A stretch of DNA of 22,192 nucleotides from Bryobacterales bacterium (lineage in GTDB: Bacteria; Acidobacteriota; Terriglobia; Bryobacterales; Bryobacteraceae), in the NCBI GenBank assembly GCA_003487005.1, contig DNFG01000328.1, positions 2,765-24,956 on the forward strand. The letters run 5' to 3'. Below the pieces are notes generated by a model. It was given only the letters and a program-made list of their open reading frames with translations. It was not told where the DNA came from and did not search any database. The translations under genes were made by a program, and so were the position numbers. Below are positions 1 through 7,863 of the stretch, one piece after another (the first letter of the stretch is position 1; each line of letters starts with the position of its first letter).

Positions 1-35
1 ACGTCGAGGCAGGGAATGATGCGTTTGGCGAGCAT
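1..35 (-). CDS. hisF: HisF N-terminus (imidazole glycerol phosphate synthase cyclase subunit), cut by the window edge
   Basis: Reading leftwards from an ATG at 35, the first codons give MLAKRIIPCLDV, the hallmark start of HisF, the cyclase subunit that works with HisH to make imidazole glycerol phosphate and AICAR. Only 11 complete codons lie in the window. It follows hisH by 9 bp, so it is the next gene of the operon. hisA, which often lies between hisH and hisF, is not there. The identification rests on a short but very characteristic N-terminus, including the catalytic Asp of the first beta strand (CLD). Confidence 0.88.
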   Translation of the reverse strand, partial: MLAKRIIPCLD

Positions 36-44
36 GGGTGGGGA

Positions 45-638
45 TCAGACCTCAAGAAAGTTGGCAACGATGCGAAGGCCGAGCGGACCCGATTTCTCGG
101 GGTGAAACTGAACGCCGAAGACGTTGTCCTGTTCGAGCGCGGCGGTGTAGGGCAAGGAGTATTCGCAGGTGGCGGCGGTGGCCGGGGTGATGGGGCAGTA
201 GTAGCTGTGGGCGAAGTAGAGGAACGGGCGCGGGTCCAGGTTGCGCAGAAGGTGTGAAGGCTTGGCGGGCACGATTTCGTTCCAGCCCATGTGCGGGACG
301 CGAGCGTCGGCAGGAAAGCGGGCGACGCGGCCACTAAACAAGCCCAGGCCTTTCTGTCCCGAGGCTTCGTCGCTCCCTTCGAACAGGGCCTGCATTCCGA
401 GGCAGATGCCGAGGAAGGGTACACCGGCGGCGATGCGTTCGAGAATGGCGGGGCGAAGACAGAGTTGGTCGAGTGATGCGAGCAACTGGCCGAAGTGGCC
501 GACGCCGGGCAGGATCAATTTGCCGGCGGCGGCGACGCCTTCCGGTGTGCGAGTGACTTCGAACTGAGCGCCGAGTTGGGCGAGCGTGTTCTGGACGGAG
601 CGCAGATTCCCGGCGCCATAGTCGATGATTGTGATCAC
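45..638 (-). CDS. hisH: Imidazole glycerol phosphate synthase, glutamine amidotransferase subunit HisH
   Basis: Class I glutamine amidotransferase that supplies ammonia to HisF. The GTG at 638 is chosen because it begins the family N-terminus ([16 protein letters not shown]) and forms a GTGA overlap with the hisB stop. The open frame continues upstream to 719, but only as antisense-like sequence within hisB. The protein is 197 residues, normal for the family. The nucleophile Cys is in GICLGMQ and the catalytic His-Glu pair is in FHPEKS near the C-terminus. Translational coupling to hisB is likely. Confidence 0.96.
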   Translation of the reverse strand: MITIIDYGAGNLRSVQNTLAQLGAQFEVTRTPEGVAAAGKLILPGVGHFGQLLASLDQLCLRPAILERIAAGVPFLGICLGMQALFEGSDEASGQKGLGLFSGRVARFPADARVPHMGWNEIVPAKPSHLLRNLDPRPFLYFAHSYYCPITPATAATCEYSLPYTAALEQDNVFGVQFHPEKSGPLGLRIVANFLEV

Positions 639-1222
639 AAAAGCCCCTTGGTGGACGGCAGTTCGTCCTTGAGGCGGGCGTCCTTCGAGCAGGCGAACTT
701 CATGGCGCGGGCCCAGCACTTGAAGATGGCTTCGACCTTGTGGTGATTGGACCGGCCGTAGAGGACCTTGGCGTGGAGGTTGGCGCCGGCGTGCGTGGTG
801 AAACCGTGGAAGAAGTCCTCCAGCAGTTCGGACTGCAGGTCGCCGACGAGCCGGGTCTTCACCTTGTCCTTGTAAACGATGTAGGGCCGGCCACCGAGAT
901 CGACGGCGACGACGGCGAGGGTCTCGTCCATGGGGACGACATAGTAGCCGGCGCGGTTGATGCCTTTGCGGTCACCGAGTGCTTCTGAGAAGAGTTGGCC
1001 GATGACGATACCGGCGTCCTCGACGGTGTGGTGTTGGTCAACGTCGAGGTCTCCCGTGGCCTTGAGGGTCATGTCGAAGCCGCCATGTTTGGTGAACAGT
1101 TCGAGCATGTGGTCAAGGAAGCGCACGCCGGTGCTGATCTCGTAGCGGCCTTTACCCTCGATTTTGAGCGAGCCGGAGATCTGGGTTTCGCGGGTGTTGC
1201 GTTCGACTTTGGCGGTTCTCAT
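635..1222 (-). CDS. hisB: Imidazoleglycerol-phosphate dehydratase HisB (monofunctional)
   Basis: Catalyses dehydration of imidazole glycerol phosphate to imidazole acetol phosphate. At 195 residues it is the monofunctional type, without the N-terminal histidinol phosphatase domain of the enterobacterial bifunctional protein. Visible motifs are [25 protein letters not shown] (manganese-binding HHxxED) and a C-terminal THAGANLHA...SNHHKVEA block. The ATG at 1222 overlaps the stop of the upstream HAD gene as ATGA. Its lack of a phosphatase domain makes the neighbouring HAD gene interesting. Confidence 0.97.
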   Translation of the reverse strand: MRTAKVERNTRETQISGSLKIEGKGRYEISTGVRFLDHMLELFTKHGGFDMTLKATGDLDVDQHHTVEDAGIVIGQLFSEALGDRKGINRAGYYVVPMDETLAVVAVDLGGRPYIVYKDKVKTRLVGDLQSELLEDFFHGFTTHAGANLHAKVLYGRSNHHKVEAIFKCWARAMKFACSKDARLKDELPSTKGLL

Positions 1223-1899
1223 GCGGGGGGGAGCACTCCTTCAATCTGATTGACATCATCGAGGACGGCGAAGGCGCCCTCGGCCTTGAGGACGGTGGCG
1301 AGTTCGACGTGCCAGGGCGAATCGGGGGCGGCGATGCCGATGAAGGGCACGCCGGCGGCGCGGGCGCTGCGGGCGTCATCGACGGTATCGCCGACGTAAC
1401 AGTAACCCGGAGCGGGGAAGCGCTCCATGATCATGCGGAGCCCGTCGGGAGCGGGTTTGCCGATCGGGACCTCGTCGGTGGTCATGACGGGCTCGAACGG
1501 GATGGTGGCGGCGAAGCGGTTCAGGGTGACGGAGGCTTCGGCGCGATTGCGGCCGGTAAAGATGGCGAGCTGGCGAGTGGCGGCGAGGCGGTCCAGGAGA
1601 CCGTCGTTCGGAATCCACTTTTCGCGGGCGATCAGGCCGTCGTTGTTCTCGCCGAAGAAGACCTGACAGAAGTAGTCGACGACAGTTTCGTACGGCACAT
1701 CGACATCGAGGTCGCGGCAGAGTTGCTGGGACAGGAGCCAGTCGTTGTTGTAGCCACCGTGGTTCTTGTACTCCTGGATGCGTTCGCGCGTGACGGTTGT
1801 GCCGGTGAAGTGATGGACGGTCGCGACGATGGATTCGCGGTAGCTTTCACTGACTTCGGCGAGCACGCCGTCCATGTCGAAAATCAAGAGTGGTTTCAT
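1219..1899 (-). CDS. HAD superfamily (subfamily IA-like) phosphatase, candidate histidinol-phosphate phosphatase
   Basis: A 226-residue HAD hydrolase. The nucleophile and acid/base Asp are in FDMDGVL (D8, D10), motif II Thr in IFTGR (T115), motif III Lys in IGKPAPDG (K148) and motif IV in GDTVDDA (D171/D175). The roughly 70-residue helical insert after motif I fits a C1-capped phosphoglycolate-phosphatase-like fold. It overlaps both hisC (upstream) and hisB (downstream) by ATGA, so it belongs to the his transcript. The operon otherwise lacks a histidinol-phosphate phosphatase, and that is the most economical role. This is inference from context: the HisB-N type phosphatase motif DxDGTxxxE is not present, so it would be a different HAD lineage doing that step. 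A house-cleaning phosphatase is the alternative. Confidence 0.85.
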   Translation of the reverse strand: MKPLLIFDMDGVLAEVSESYRESIVATVHHFTGTTVTRERIQEYKNHGGYNNDWLLSQQLCRDLDVDVPYETVVDYFCQVFFGENNDGLIAREKWIPNDGLLDRLAATRQLAIFTGRNRAEASVTLNRFAATIPFEPVMTTDEVPIGKPAPDGLRMIMERFPAPGYCYVGDTVDDARSARAAGVPFIGIAAPDSPWHVELATVLKAEGAFAVLDDVNQIEGVLPPA

Positions 1900-2954
1900 G
1901 ACCAGACCTCGTCGAGCGCGGCAAAGAAACGTTCTACCTGCGCGGGTGTGCCTGCGGTGACGCGCACGCAGCCGGCGATTTCGTAACTGCGGTCGCGGAC
2001 GAGGACGCCACGATCGCGCAGCCCATCGCGAACACTGATAGCGCGTTCTCCCGCGCGGAACAGCACGAAGTTGGCCTGGCTCGGATAGGCGTGGATGCCG
2101 CGCGAGGTGAAGCCCGCGTAGAGATCGCCCCGGGCGGCGAGCGCCTGCTCGACGTAGTGGTTCAGGAAGCGGGTGTCTTCCACGGCCGCGCGGACGGCGA
2201 TGGCTGCCAGCAGGTTGACGCTATAAGGCGACTGCGCTTTGTGAGCGTAGCGGATGTTGTCAGGCTGAGAGAAGAGGCATCCGACGCGGAGCGCGGCCAT
2301 GCCGAATGCCTTCGAGAACGTCCGGCTCACAAACAGATTCGGGTACTGTTCGATCAGCCGGAGGCCGGTGATGCCGCAGAACTCGTAGTAAGCTTCATCG
2401 AGCAGCACCGCCGCGTGGGGAGCGCGTTCTAGGATTTGCACGATCGGCCCGACGCCGATGGCGGTGCCCGTGGGGTTGTTGGGATTCGAGATCAGGATGG
2501 CGCGAGTCCGCGGCGTGATCGCGGCAAGGAGTTCGTCGACGGGGAAGCTGAGATCGGCCGGGCGGTAGTCAAGGGAGACGATCCGCGCGCCGGCGACCTC
2601 GCTGTAGAAGCGGTACATCGCGTAGCTGGGGTGAAGGATGATCACTTCGTCGCCGTCATCGACGTACGTGTTGACGAGCACCTGGATGGCTTCGTCGGTG
2701 CCGTTCGAAAGCAGGAACTGCGATTCGGGCAACTGGAAATACTCAGCAAGGGCGGCCCGGGTGGCCTCGTACTCGGGATAGATCGTGAGCGTTTCGGCGT
2801 TCAGCTTCTGCGTCAGCAGTTCGATCACGCGTGGGGAGCAGCCGACGGTGTTCTCGTTGAAGTCGAGGCGCAGTTTGCCGGCCCGGCCCGAGGTGGGCGG
2901 CGAATAAGGGGCCATGCGTTCGACGGCGGCGCGAGGTGGAAGACGGTCAGCCAC
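1896..2954 (-). CDS. hisC: Histidinol-phosphate aminotransferase HisC
   Basis: PLP-dependent class I/II aminotransferase converting imidazole acetol phosphate and glutamate to histidinol phosphate. It has 352 residues, as usual. Recognisable blocks are LRLDFNEN near the N-terminus, SNGTDEAIQ, NPNNPTG, DEAYYEF and the PLP lysine in SRTFSKAFGMA. The start is a GTG at 2954, overlapping the hisD stop by 8 bp. The stop overlaps the HAD start by 4 bp. Both junctions suggest translational coupling. Confidence 0.96.
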   Translation of the reverse strand: MADRLPPRAAVERMAPYSPPTSGRAGKLRLDFNENTVGCSPRVIELLTQKLNAETLTIYPEYEATRAALAEYFQLPESQFLLSNGTDEAIQVLVNTYVDDGDEVIILHPSYAMYRFYSEVAGARIVSLDYRPADLSFPVDELLAAITPRTRAILISNPNNPTGTAIGVGPIVQILERAPHAAVLLDEAYYEFCGITGLRLIEQYPNLFVSRTFSKAFGMAALRVGCLFSQPDNIRYAHKAQSPYSVNLLAAIAVRAAVEDTRFLNHYVEQALAARGDLYAGFTSRGIHAYPSQANFVLFRAGERAISVRDGLRDRGVLVRDRSYEIAGCVRVTAGTPAQVERFFAALDEVWS

Positions 2955-4191
2955 GGGTCCGGACCTCCACGCTTCGGGCGTGGGCTTCGAGGCCCTCGGC
3001 GCGGGCTAGCGTCGTGATGGCGGGTTCGAGCGTGCGCAGGGCGGAGAGGCTGATGTCCTGAACGGAGATCACCTTGACGTAATCGGCCGCCGAGAGGCCG
3101 CCGCGGAGGCGTGCTGCGCCGCTGGTGGGCAAGACGTGGTTGGGCCCGCTCGCATAATCGCCCGCGGCTTCCGGGCTGCCTGCGCCGAGGAAGACGCTGC
3201 CGGCGTGCCGGATGCCCGGGAGCAGTTTGGCGTCGTGGAGGCTCAGATGCTCGGGGGCGAAACGATTCGACAGTTCGACGGCCTGCTCGTCGGTCTCCAC
3301 CACGATGATGGCCGAATTGCGGTCGATCGCCTTGCGAGCGACGGGCGCGGTGGGCAGGGTTTCGAGTTGCCTTTCGACCTCGGCGGCAACGGCTTCGGCG
3401 AGCGGGCGGGAACGCGTGAGCAGGATAGCGGAGGCGTCGGTATCGTGCTCGGCCTGTGCCAGCAGATCGGCTGCAAGCCATGCGGGATTTCCTTCGCTGG
3501 CGATGATCAGAATCTCGGTGGGACCGGCGACGAAGTCGATCCCGACTTCGCCGGCGAGCAGTTTCTTCGCCGCCGCGACATAGATGTTGCCGGGGCCAAC
3601 AATGCGGTCGGCCTTCGGGACGGTCTTCGTGCCGAAAGCGAAAGCCGCGATGGCCTGCGCGCCACCCATCTCGAACAGGTGCGTCGCGCGCAGCAGCGAG
3701 GCGGTGCCCAGGATCTCGTCCACCGGTTTCGGGGTGGCGACCATGACGTTCGTGACGCCCGCCACGAGGGCAGGTACCACGGTCATGATGACGGTCGAAG
3801 GCAACGGATAGCGGCCCGCGGGCACGTAAGCCGCCACACTCTCGAGCGGCCGCACGATCTGCGAGAGCTTCAGGCCCGGTGCGGGCTGGATCTCTCCGGC
3901 GCGCGGCAATTGCAGCTTCGCGTAGGCGCGGACGTTCTTCTCGGACACGCGCACTGCCTTGCGAAAAGCCGGCGAGAGGCGTTTGGCCGCGGCCTCCAAT
4001 TCTGCCGCCGGCACCGCGACTGACTTGCGCTGAAGATGATCGAACTGCCTCGCGTATTCGATGAGCGCTCTGTCGCCGCGCGTCCGAACGGCTTCGAGGA
4101 TTGGCCGGACGGTGTTTTCAGCCTCGGTCAAACGTGCTGCGCGGCGTTGTAACAGGCGTCCGGCGGACTTGCTGTCAACAATGCGAATCAT
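2947..4191 (-). CDS. hisD: Histidinol dehydrogenase HisD
   Basis: NAD-dependent, zinc-containing enzyme oxidising L-histidinol twice to L-histidine. Family blocks include VAAYVPAGRYPLPSTVIM, VGPGNIYVAAAKK, GPTEILIIA, AQAEHDTDASA (zinc-binding region) and the catalytic Glu-His in FAPEHLSL, followed by SGPNHVLPTSG. The protein is 414 residues. The ATG at 4191 is preceded by a strong AGGAG seven bases upstream (plus strand 4199-4203), which overlaps the hisG stop codon and couples the two genes. Confidence 0.97.
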   Translation of the reverse strand: MIRIVDSKSAGRLLQRRAARLTEAENTVRPILEAVRTRGDRALIEYARQFDHLQRKSVAVPAAELEAAAKRLSPAFRKAVRVSEKNVRAYAKLQLPRAGEIQPAPGLKLSQIVRPLESVAAYVPAGRYPLPSTVIMTVVPALVAGVTNVMVATPKPVDEILGTASLLRATHLFEMGGAQAIAAFAFGTKTVPKADRIVGPGNIYVAAAKKLLAGEVGIDFVAGPTEILIIASEGNPAWLAADLLAQAEHDTDASAILLTRSRPLAEAVAAEVERQLETLPTAPVARKAIDRNSAIIVVETDEQAVELSNRFAPEHLSLHDAKLLPGIRHAGSVFLGAGSPEAAGDYASGPNHVLPTSGAARLRGGLSAADYVKVISVQDISLSALRTLEPAITTLARAEGLEAHARSVEVRTRG

Positions 4192-4201
4192 GCTTTCGCT
4201 C

Positions 4202-5074
4202 CTACATCACTATCTTGTTGAGCGGATACTCGACAATGCCCTGGGCGCCCGCGCCCTTGAGCCGCGGAATGATCGTGCGCACCGTGGACTCGTCCAGAAT
4301 CGTGTTGACCGCGAACCACTCGCCGTCGCTCAGCGGCGAAATCGTGGGGTTTTTCAGTGCGGGCAGCACGCCCAGCACGTTCTGCAGGTCGTCCTTCTTC
4401 ACGTTTAGCATGAGCCCCACTTTTCCCAGCGCCGCGATCGCGCCGTCGAGCAGCATGCGCATGTCTTCGAGCTTCTGCCGCTTCCACGGATCGGCCCACG
4501 CAGCCTTGTTGGCGATCAGTTGCGTGTTCGATTCCATGATCGTCTCGACGATGCGCAGCTTGTTCGCTCGGAGAGACGAGCCGGTCTCGGTCACCTCGAC
4601 AATCGCGTCGGCGAGCACCGGCGGTTTCACTTCCGTGGCGCCCCAGGAGAATTCGACCTTCGCCGTCACGCCATTCCTCGCCAGATAACGTTTTGTCGCG
4701 CCCACCAGTTCAGTCGCGATGATCTTGCCTTCAAGATCCTTCACGGACTGTACCTCTGACGCTTCGGGTACGGCCAGCACCCAGCGCACCTTGCCGAAGC
4801 TCTGCTTGGCGTACACCAGATCGGCCACGGTCACCACGTCCGAATCGTTCTCGATGACCCAGTCGTAGCCGGTCAGGCCTGCGTCGAGAATGCCGTCCTC
4901 GACGTAACGCGCCATCTCCTGAGCGCGGATGAGCATGCACTCGATCTCCGGATCGTCGATGGCCGGGAAGTAGCTCCGGCTGCTGATATTGATGACGAAG
5001 CCTGCCTTGCGGAACAGGTCCACCGTGGCGTTTTCGAGGCTCCCTTTGGGAATGCCGAGTTTCAATCGACTCAT
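4202..5074 (-). CDS. hisG: ATP phosphoribosyltransferase HisG, long (self-contained) form
   Basis: First and usually feedback-inhibited step of histidine synthesis (ATP + PRPP to phosphoribosyl-ATP). The N-terminus [14 protein letters not shown], the central [10 protein letters not shown] and the [14 protein letters not shown] phosphate-binding loop identify it. At 290 residues it is the long form, with a C-terminal ACT-like regulatory domain (about residues 215-290). It should therefore not need HisZ and is expected to be inhibited by histidine, giving enzyme-level control on top of the transcriptional attenuator upstream. The start ATG at 5074 lies 6 bp after hisI. Confidence 0.97.
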   Translation of the reverse strand: MSRLKLGIPKGSLENATVDLFRKAGFVINISSRSYFPAIDDPEIECMLIRAQEMARYVEDGILDAGLTGYDWVIENDSDVVTVADLVYAKQSFGKVRWVLAVPEASEVQSVKDLEGKIIATELVGATKRYLARNGVTAKVEFSWGATEVKPPVLADAIVEVTETGSSLRANKLRIVETIMESNTQLIANKAAWADPWKRQKLEDMRMLLDGAIAALGKVGLMLNVKKDDLQNVLGVLPALKNPTISPLSDGEWFAVNTILDESTVRTIIPRLKGAGAQGIVEYPLNKIVM

Positions 5075-5080
5075 TGCCGT

Positions 5081-5458
5081 TTACTTACCTCCGTAGACTG
5101 CTTTGGGGTCGTACTGCTGCTCTTCGGTAATCGTCCAGGCGCCGTCTTGCCAGGTTCGGAAAAAGCAGCTCTGGTAGCCTTCGTGACACACGCCGGGCCC
5201 CAGAGCTTCCACGAACACCAGCACGCAGTCGGCGTCGCAGTCGGTCTGAATCCGCTTCACTACCAGCCGGTGACCCGAGCTTTCGCCCTTCAGCCACAAT
5301 TTATTCCTGGAACGGCTGTAAAAGGTGGCGAACCCCGTCTCGACGGTCAGGTGGAAGGACTCTTCGTTCATGAAGCCCACCATCAGGACCCGTCCCGTGG
5401 CATCGTCCTGAATGACGGCCGGAATCAGGCCGTCCAGTTTCTTGAAATCCAGTTGCAT
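5081..5458 (-). CDS. hisI: Phosphoribosyl-AMP cyclohydrolase HisI
   Basis: Zinc enzyme hydrolysing the purine ring of phosphoribosyl-AMP. Signature sequences are VLMVGFMNEES, FYSRSRNKLWLKGESSG, QTDCDADCVL (metal-binding Asp/Cys cluster) and CHEGYQSCFF. The protein is 125 residues and stops right after the cyclohydrolase domain, so there is no fused HisE pyrophosphohydrolase. hisE is not found elsewhere in the window. It is the first structural gene after the attenuator, and its ATG is 27 bp past the end of the terminator T-run. Confidence 0.96.
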   Translation of the reverse strand: MQLDFKKLDGLIPAVIQDDATGRVLMVGFMNEESFHLTVETGFATFYSRSRNKLWLKGESSGHRLVVKRIQTDCDADCVLVFVEALGPGVCHEGYQSCFFRTWQDGAWTITEEQQYDPKAVYGGK

Positions 5459-5484
5459 AACCTGCTGTTCCCCAAATCTGCACG

Positions 5485-5514
5485 AAAAAAGCCCGCCGGC
5501 GGCGCGGCGGGCTT
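5485..5514 (-). terminator. Intrinsic terminator in the his leader (attenuator)
   Basis: On the minus-strand RNA a perfect 10-bp stem (5' arm AAGCCCGCCG at 5514-5505, 3' arm at 5498-5489, 6-nt loop 5504-5499) is followed at once by U6 (the last A/U pairs of the stem abut the run). It lies between the leader peptide stop codon and hisI, inside the transcription unit, which is where an attenuator is expected and not a gene-end terminator. The 5' arm can alternatively pair with a segment inside the leader peptide gene. Confidence 0.9.
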
Positions 5515-5542
5515 ATCAAAGTCTTGCGTTTCGCTCTTCCTG

Positions 5543-5611
5543 CTAGCGCGCAGACCGCCCGCCCATCCCGTGATGGTGATGATGACGGTGAATGCGACCA
5601 GCGTTCAGCAT
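5543..5611 (-). CDS. hisL: His operon leader peptide (attenuation sensor)
   Basis: A 22-codon reading frame beginning MLNAGRIHRHHHHHG and ending in TAG. Six of the seven codons from 8 to 14 are His (CAC at codon 8; CAT CAT CAC CAT CAC at codons 10-14, positions 5584-5570). It lies 29 bp before a strong intrinsic terminator and 85 bp before hisI, on the same strand. A purine-rich AAGAG about five bases ahead of the ATG can serve as a ribosome site. The segment after the His run (plus strand 5557-5563, RNA GGCGGGC) is complementary to the terminator 5' arm (5506-5512). Known his attenuators work this way: a ribosome stalled for lack of charged tRNA-His frees the antiterminator, while one that reaches the stop covers it and lets the terminator form. 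Confidence 0.9.
   Translation of the reverse strand: MLNAGRIHRHHHHHGMGGRSAR
5557..5563 (-). promoter_or_regulatory. Antiterminator segment of the his attenuator
   Basis: The RNA heptamer GGCGGGC here, within leader codons 17-19, is the exact reverse complement of GCCCGCC in the terminator 5' arm (5506-5512). The seven pairs are all G-C. It sits just downstream of the His codons, so a ribosome stalled at the first of them leaves it free, whereas a ribosome at the stop codon would cover or disrupt it. The pairing is read from the sequence; the regulatory logic is inferred from known amino-acid operon attenuators. Confidence 0.75.
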
Positions 5612-5664
5612 GAAACTCTTAGGCTAGCACGCAACATCCAAGCTCGTAAAGTCGCCCGGGCGGG

Positions 5665-5692
5665 ATTATGCCCGTGGCTGCTGTAGACTGAA
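5665..5692 (-). promoter_or_regulatory. Putative sigma-70-type promoter of the his operon
   Basis: On the minus strand there is a -10-like CATAAT (plus strand 5665-5670, 5 of 6 to consensus). It lies 16 bp downstream of a weak -35-like TTCAGT (5687-5692). Transcription would begin near 5658, about 47 nt before the leader ATG. It is the best match in the interval between the leader and the divergent acyltransferase gene; the -35 is poor. Confidence 0.4.
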
Positions 5693-5721
5693 CGAAATAG
5701 GATTCCCTCTGGGTCACATTC

Positions 5722-7863
5722 ATGCTGCAAGCCTTCATCCGGTTCCTTTTCCGGCTGCTCTACCGGGTTCGCGTTCGCGGCTCCCTGCCGGCAGCGCCGA
5801 AGACTCTTGTGGTTGCGAACCACCAGTCTTTTCTCGACGCCGCCCTGCTTTGGGCCTGGCTGCCACGCAATGCCCTCTATGTCGTCCACACTCAGGTTCT
5901 CGACGAACCCCTATTCCGCCTGTTGATTCGCTTCGCGGACCATGTCGTCATTGACACAACCCGGCCCATGGCCATGAAACAGGTGGCCGCCATGATCGAC
6001 ACAGGCCGCCCTGTCGTCATCTTCCCCGAAGGCCGCGTGACCGTCACCAGCGCGATGATGAAGATCTACGATGGCCCGGCTTTCCTGGCCGCCCGAACCG
6101 GCGCCATGGTCGCCCCCATCACCATCGACGGCGCCATCCACGCTCGCGGCTTTACCCGCATGAAGCGGGATTTTCCTCTCAAGTGGTTCCCTCGGATCAC
6201 TGTCACCCTGCATCCCGGGGCCGAACTCCCGATGCCCGAAGCGCCGAACGCCAAGCTCCGCCGTCGCAAAGCGAGCGAAGAACTCCGTCGCATTCTCCAG
6301 CGCGCCTTGCTCGCCGCGCGGCCTGCCCGCTCGTTGCATGATGCCTTTCTCGATGCGGTCGACCTGCATGGGCGTGGCCGCGACCTCGTCGCCGATGCCG
6401 GAGGCACGAACTTCACTTACGGCGGACTGCTCCGGGCCTCGCTCGCGCTCGGCCGTCTGGTGAGCAAATTTACACGCGAGGGCGAGGTCGTCGGCGTCCT
6501 CCTGCCCAACGCGTCCGCGACGCTCGGGCTCTTCCTTGGCCTGCTTGGCACGCGCCGCGTGCCCGCCATGCTGAACTTCACTGCGGGTGTTGACGGACTC
6601 AACAGCGCCATTCGCGCGGCCGAAGTGAAGACAATCCTCACCTCGCGCGCATTCCTTGAACGCGCGAGTCTTCAACCCACGGTTGACCGCCTTGAGGGTG
6701 TGCGGATCGTCCTGCTCGAAGACCTCCGCGCCACGCTCACGCTTGCCGACAAGCTCTGGCTCATCTTCTACGCCCTTCGCTTCCCCAGGGCGGCGACCCT
6801 CCGCTCCCGGCCGGAAGATCCCGCCACCGTTCTTTTCACCTCCGGATCCGAGGGCAAACCGAAGGGTGTGGTCCTCGCTCACCGTTCGATCCTCGCGAAC
6901 ATTGAACAGGTCCTGACGATAGTCGATGTCTCGCCCGCCGACAAAATCCTGTCCGCCATGCCCGTTTTTCACAGCTTCGGGCTCACCGCCGGCTTTCTGC
7001 TGCCCGTCATCGGCGGTCTCCGTGTCTTCCTCTATCCCACGCCGCTGCACTATTCGATCGTGCCCGAGTTGTTTTACGACCGCGACTGTACAGTGATGTT
7101 CGCCACCCCCACTTTCTTGAAGAACTACGCCCGTCGCGCCCATCCTTACGATTTCCGCCGGGTGCGTCTGCTGCTCGCCGGCGCGGAAAAGCTGACCGAC
7201 GACGTACGTCTCACCTACTTCGAGAAGTACGGGGTGCGCGTCCTGGAGGGTTACGGCGCCACCGAGTGCGCCCCCGTCATCGCCGTCAATACCGCGATGA
7301 AGTATAAAGCAGGCAGTGTCGGCGAACTTCTGCCGGACATCGAAGCACGGCTCGAACCCGTACCGGGTATCGATCGGGGGGGACTGCTGCATGTCCGTGG
7401 TCCCAACGTCATGCTTGGTTACTGGAAGGAGTCTGCGCCGCGCACCCTCGAACCGCCCGCATCGCAGTTCGGCCCGGGCTGGTACTCCACCGGCGACCTC
7501 GCCGAGTTCGATGAAGATGGATTCCTCACCCTCCTCGGCCGCGTGAAGAGATTCGCCAAAGTCGCTGGCGAGATGGTCTCCCTCGAAGTTGTCGAGAAAC
7601 TGGCGGAGGCGGCAAGCCCCGCCGCGCTTCACGCGGCCGTCACCCGCCCCGACGAGCGTCGCGGCGAGATGATCATCATCTGCACACAAGACCCTGCGCT
7701 CGACCGGGCCCGTCTGCAGGAAGCTGCCCGTCAACTCGGCGCTCCGGAACTTGCCATCCCGCGTCGTGTCGTTCACATCGCCAAAATTCCCCTGCTCGGC
7801 AACGGAAAGAAAGACTACCCGCGCCTGCAATCGATGGTGGAGGAACTGCTTGCTCCCAAATAA
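5722..7863 (+). CDS. aas: Aas-like bifunctional lysophospholipid acyltransferase / acyl-ACP synthetase
   Basis: A 713-residue two-domain protein with the same order and nearly the same length as E. coli Aas. The N-terminal PlsC-type acyltransferase (about 1-200) has the HX4D site NHQSFLD (H34-D39) and FPEGR. The C-terminal ANL adenylating domain (about 215-710) has the phosphate loop FTSGSEGKPKG (about 371-381), GYGATE (about 510), STGDLAEFDEDG and a C-terminal GNGKKDYPR lysine motif. Aas re-acylates lysophospholipids at the inner membrane using fatty acids it activates on its bound ACP. No clear ribosome site precedes the ATG at 5722. An MFS gene overlaps its end, as lplT accompanies aas in enterobacteria. 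A plain long-chain acyl-CoA ligase fused to PlsC is the alternative. Confidence 0.87.
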   Translation: MLQAFIRFLFRLLYRVRVRGSLPAAPKTLVVANHQSFLDAALLWAWLPRNALYVVHTQVLDEPLFRLLIRFADHVVIDTTRPMAMKQVAAMIDTGRPVVIFPEGRVTVTSAMMKIYDGPAFLAARTGAMVAPITIDGAIHARGFTRMKRDFPLKWFPRITVTLHPGAELPMPEAPNAKLRRRKASEELRRILQRALLAARPARSLHDAFLDAVDLHGRGRDLVADAGGTNFTYGGLLRASLALGRLVSKFTREGEVVGVLLPNASATLGLFLGLLGTRRVPAMLNFTAGVDGLNSAIRAAEVKTILTSRAFLERASLQPTVDRLEGVRIVLLEDLRATLTLADKLWLIFYALRFPRAATLRSRPEDPATVLFTSGSEGKPKGVVLAHRSILANIEQVLTIVDVSPADKILSAMPVFHSFGLTAGFLLPVIGGLRVFLYPTPLHYSIVPELFYDRDCTVMFATPTFLKNYARRAHPYDFRRVRLLLAGAEKLTDDVRLTYFEKYGVRVLEGYGATECAPVIAVNTAMKYKAGSVGELLPDIEARLEPVPGIDRGGLLHVRGPNVMLGYWKESAPRTLEPPASQFGPGWYSTGDLAEFDEDGFLTLLGRVKRFAKVAGEMVSLEVVEKLAEAASPAALHAAVTRPDERRGEMIIICTQDPALDRARLQEAARQLGAPELAIPRRVVHIAKIPLLGNGKKDYPRLQSMVEELLAPK
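7839..7843 (+). promoter_or_regulatory. Shine-Dalgarno site that fixes a TTG start for the MFS gene
   Basis: A perfect GGAGG within the last codons of the aas-like gene is followed six bases later by TTG at 7850. No ATG or GTG is available near there in the transporter frame, so this site decides the start and shows that the genes overlap. Confidence 0.8.

Noticed and set aside
5911..7830. Long minus-strand open frame (639 codons) opposite the aas-like gene.
   Set aside because: It is antisense to a clearly conserved two-domain enzyme, and its translation is low-complexity Gly/Glu/Arg/Asp-rich sequence without any motif; a by-product of GC-rich codons.
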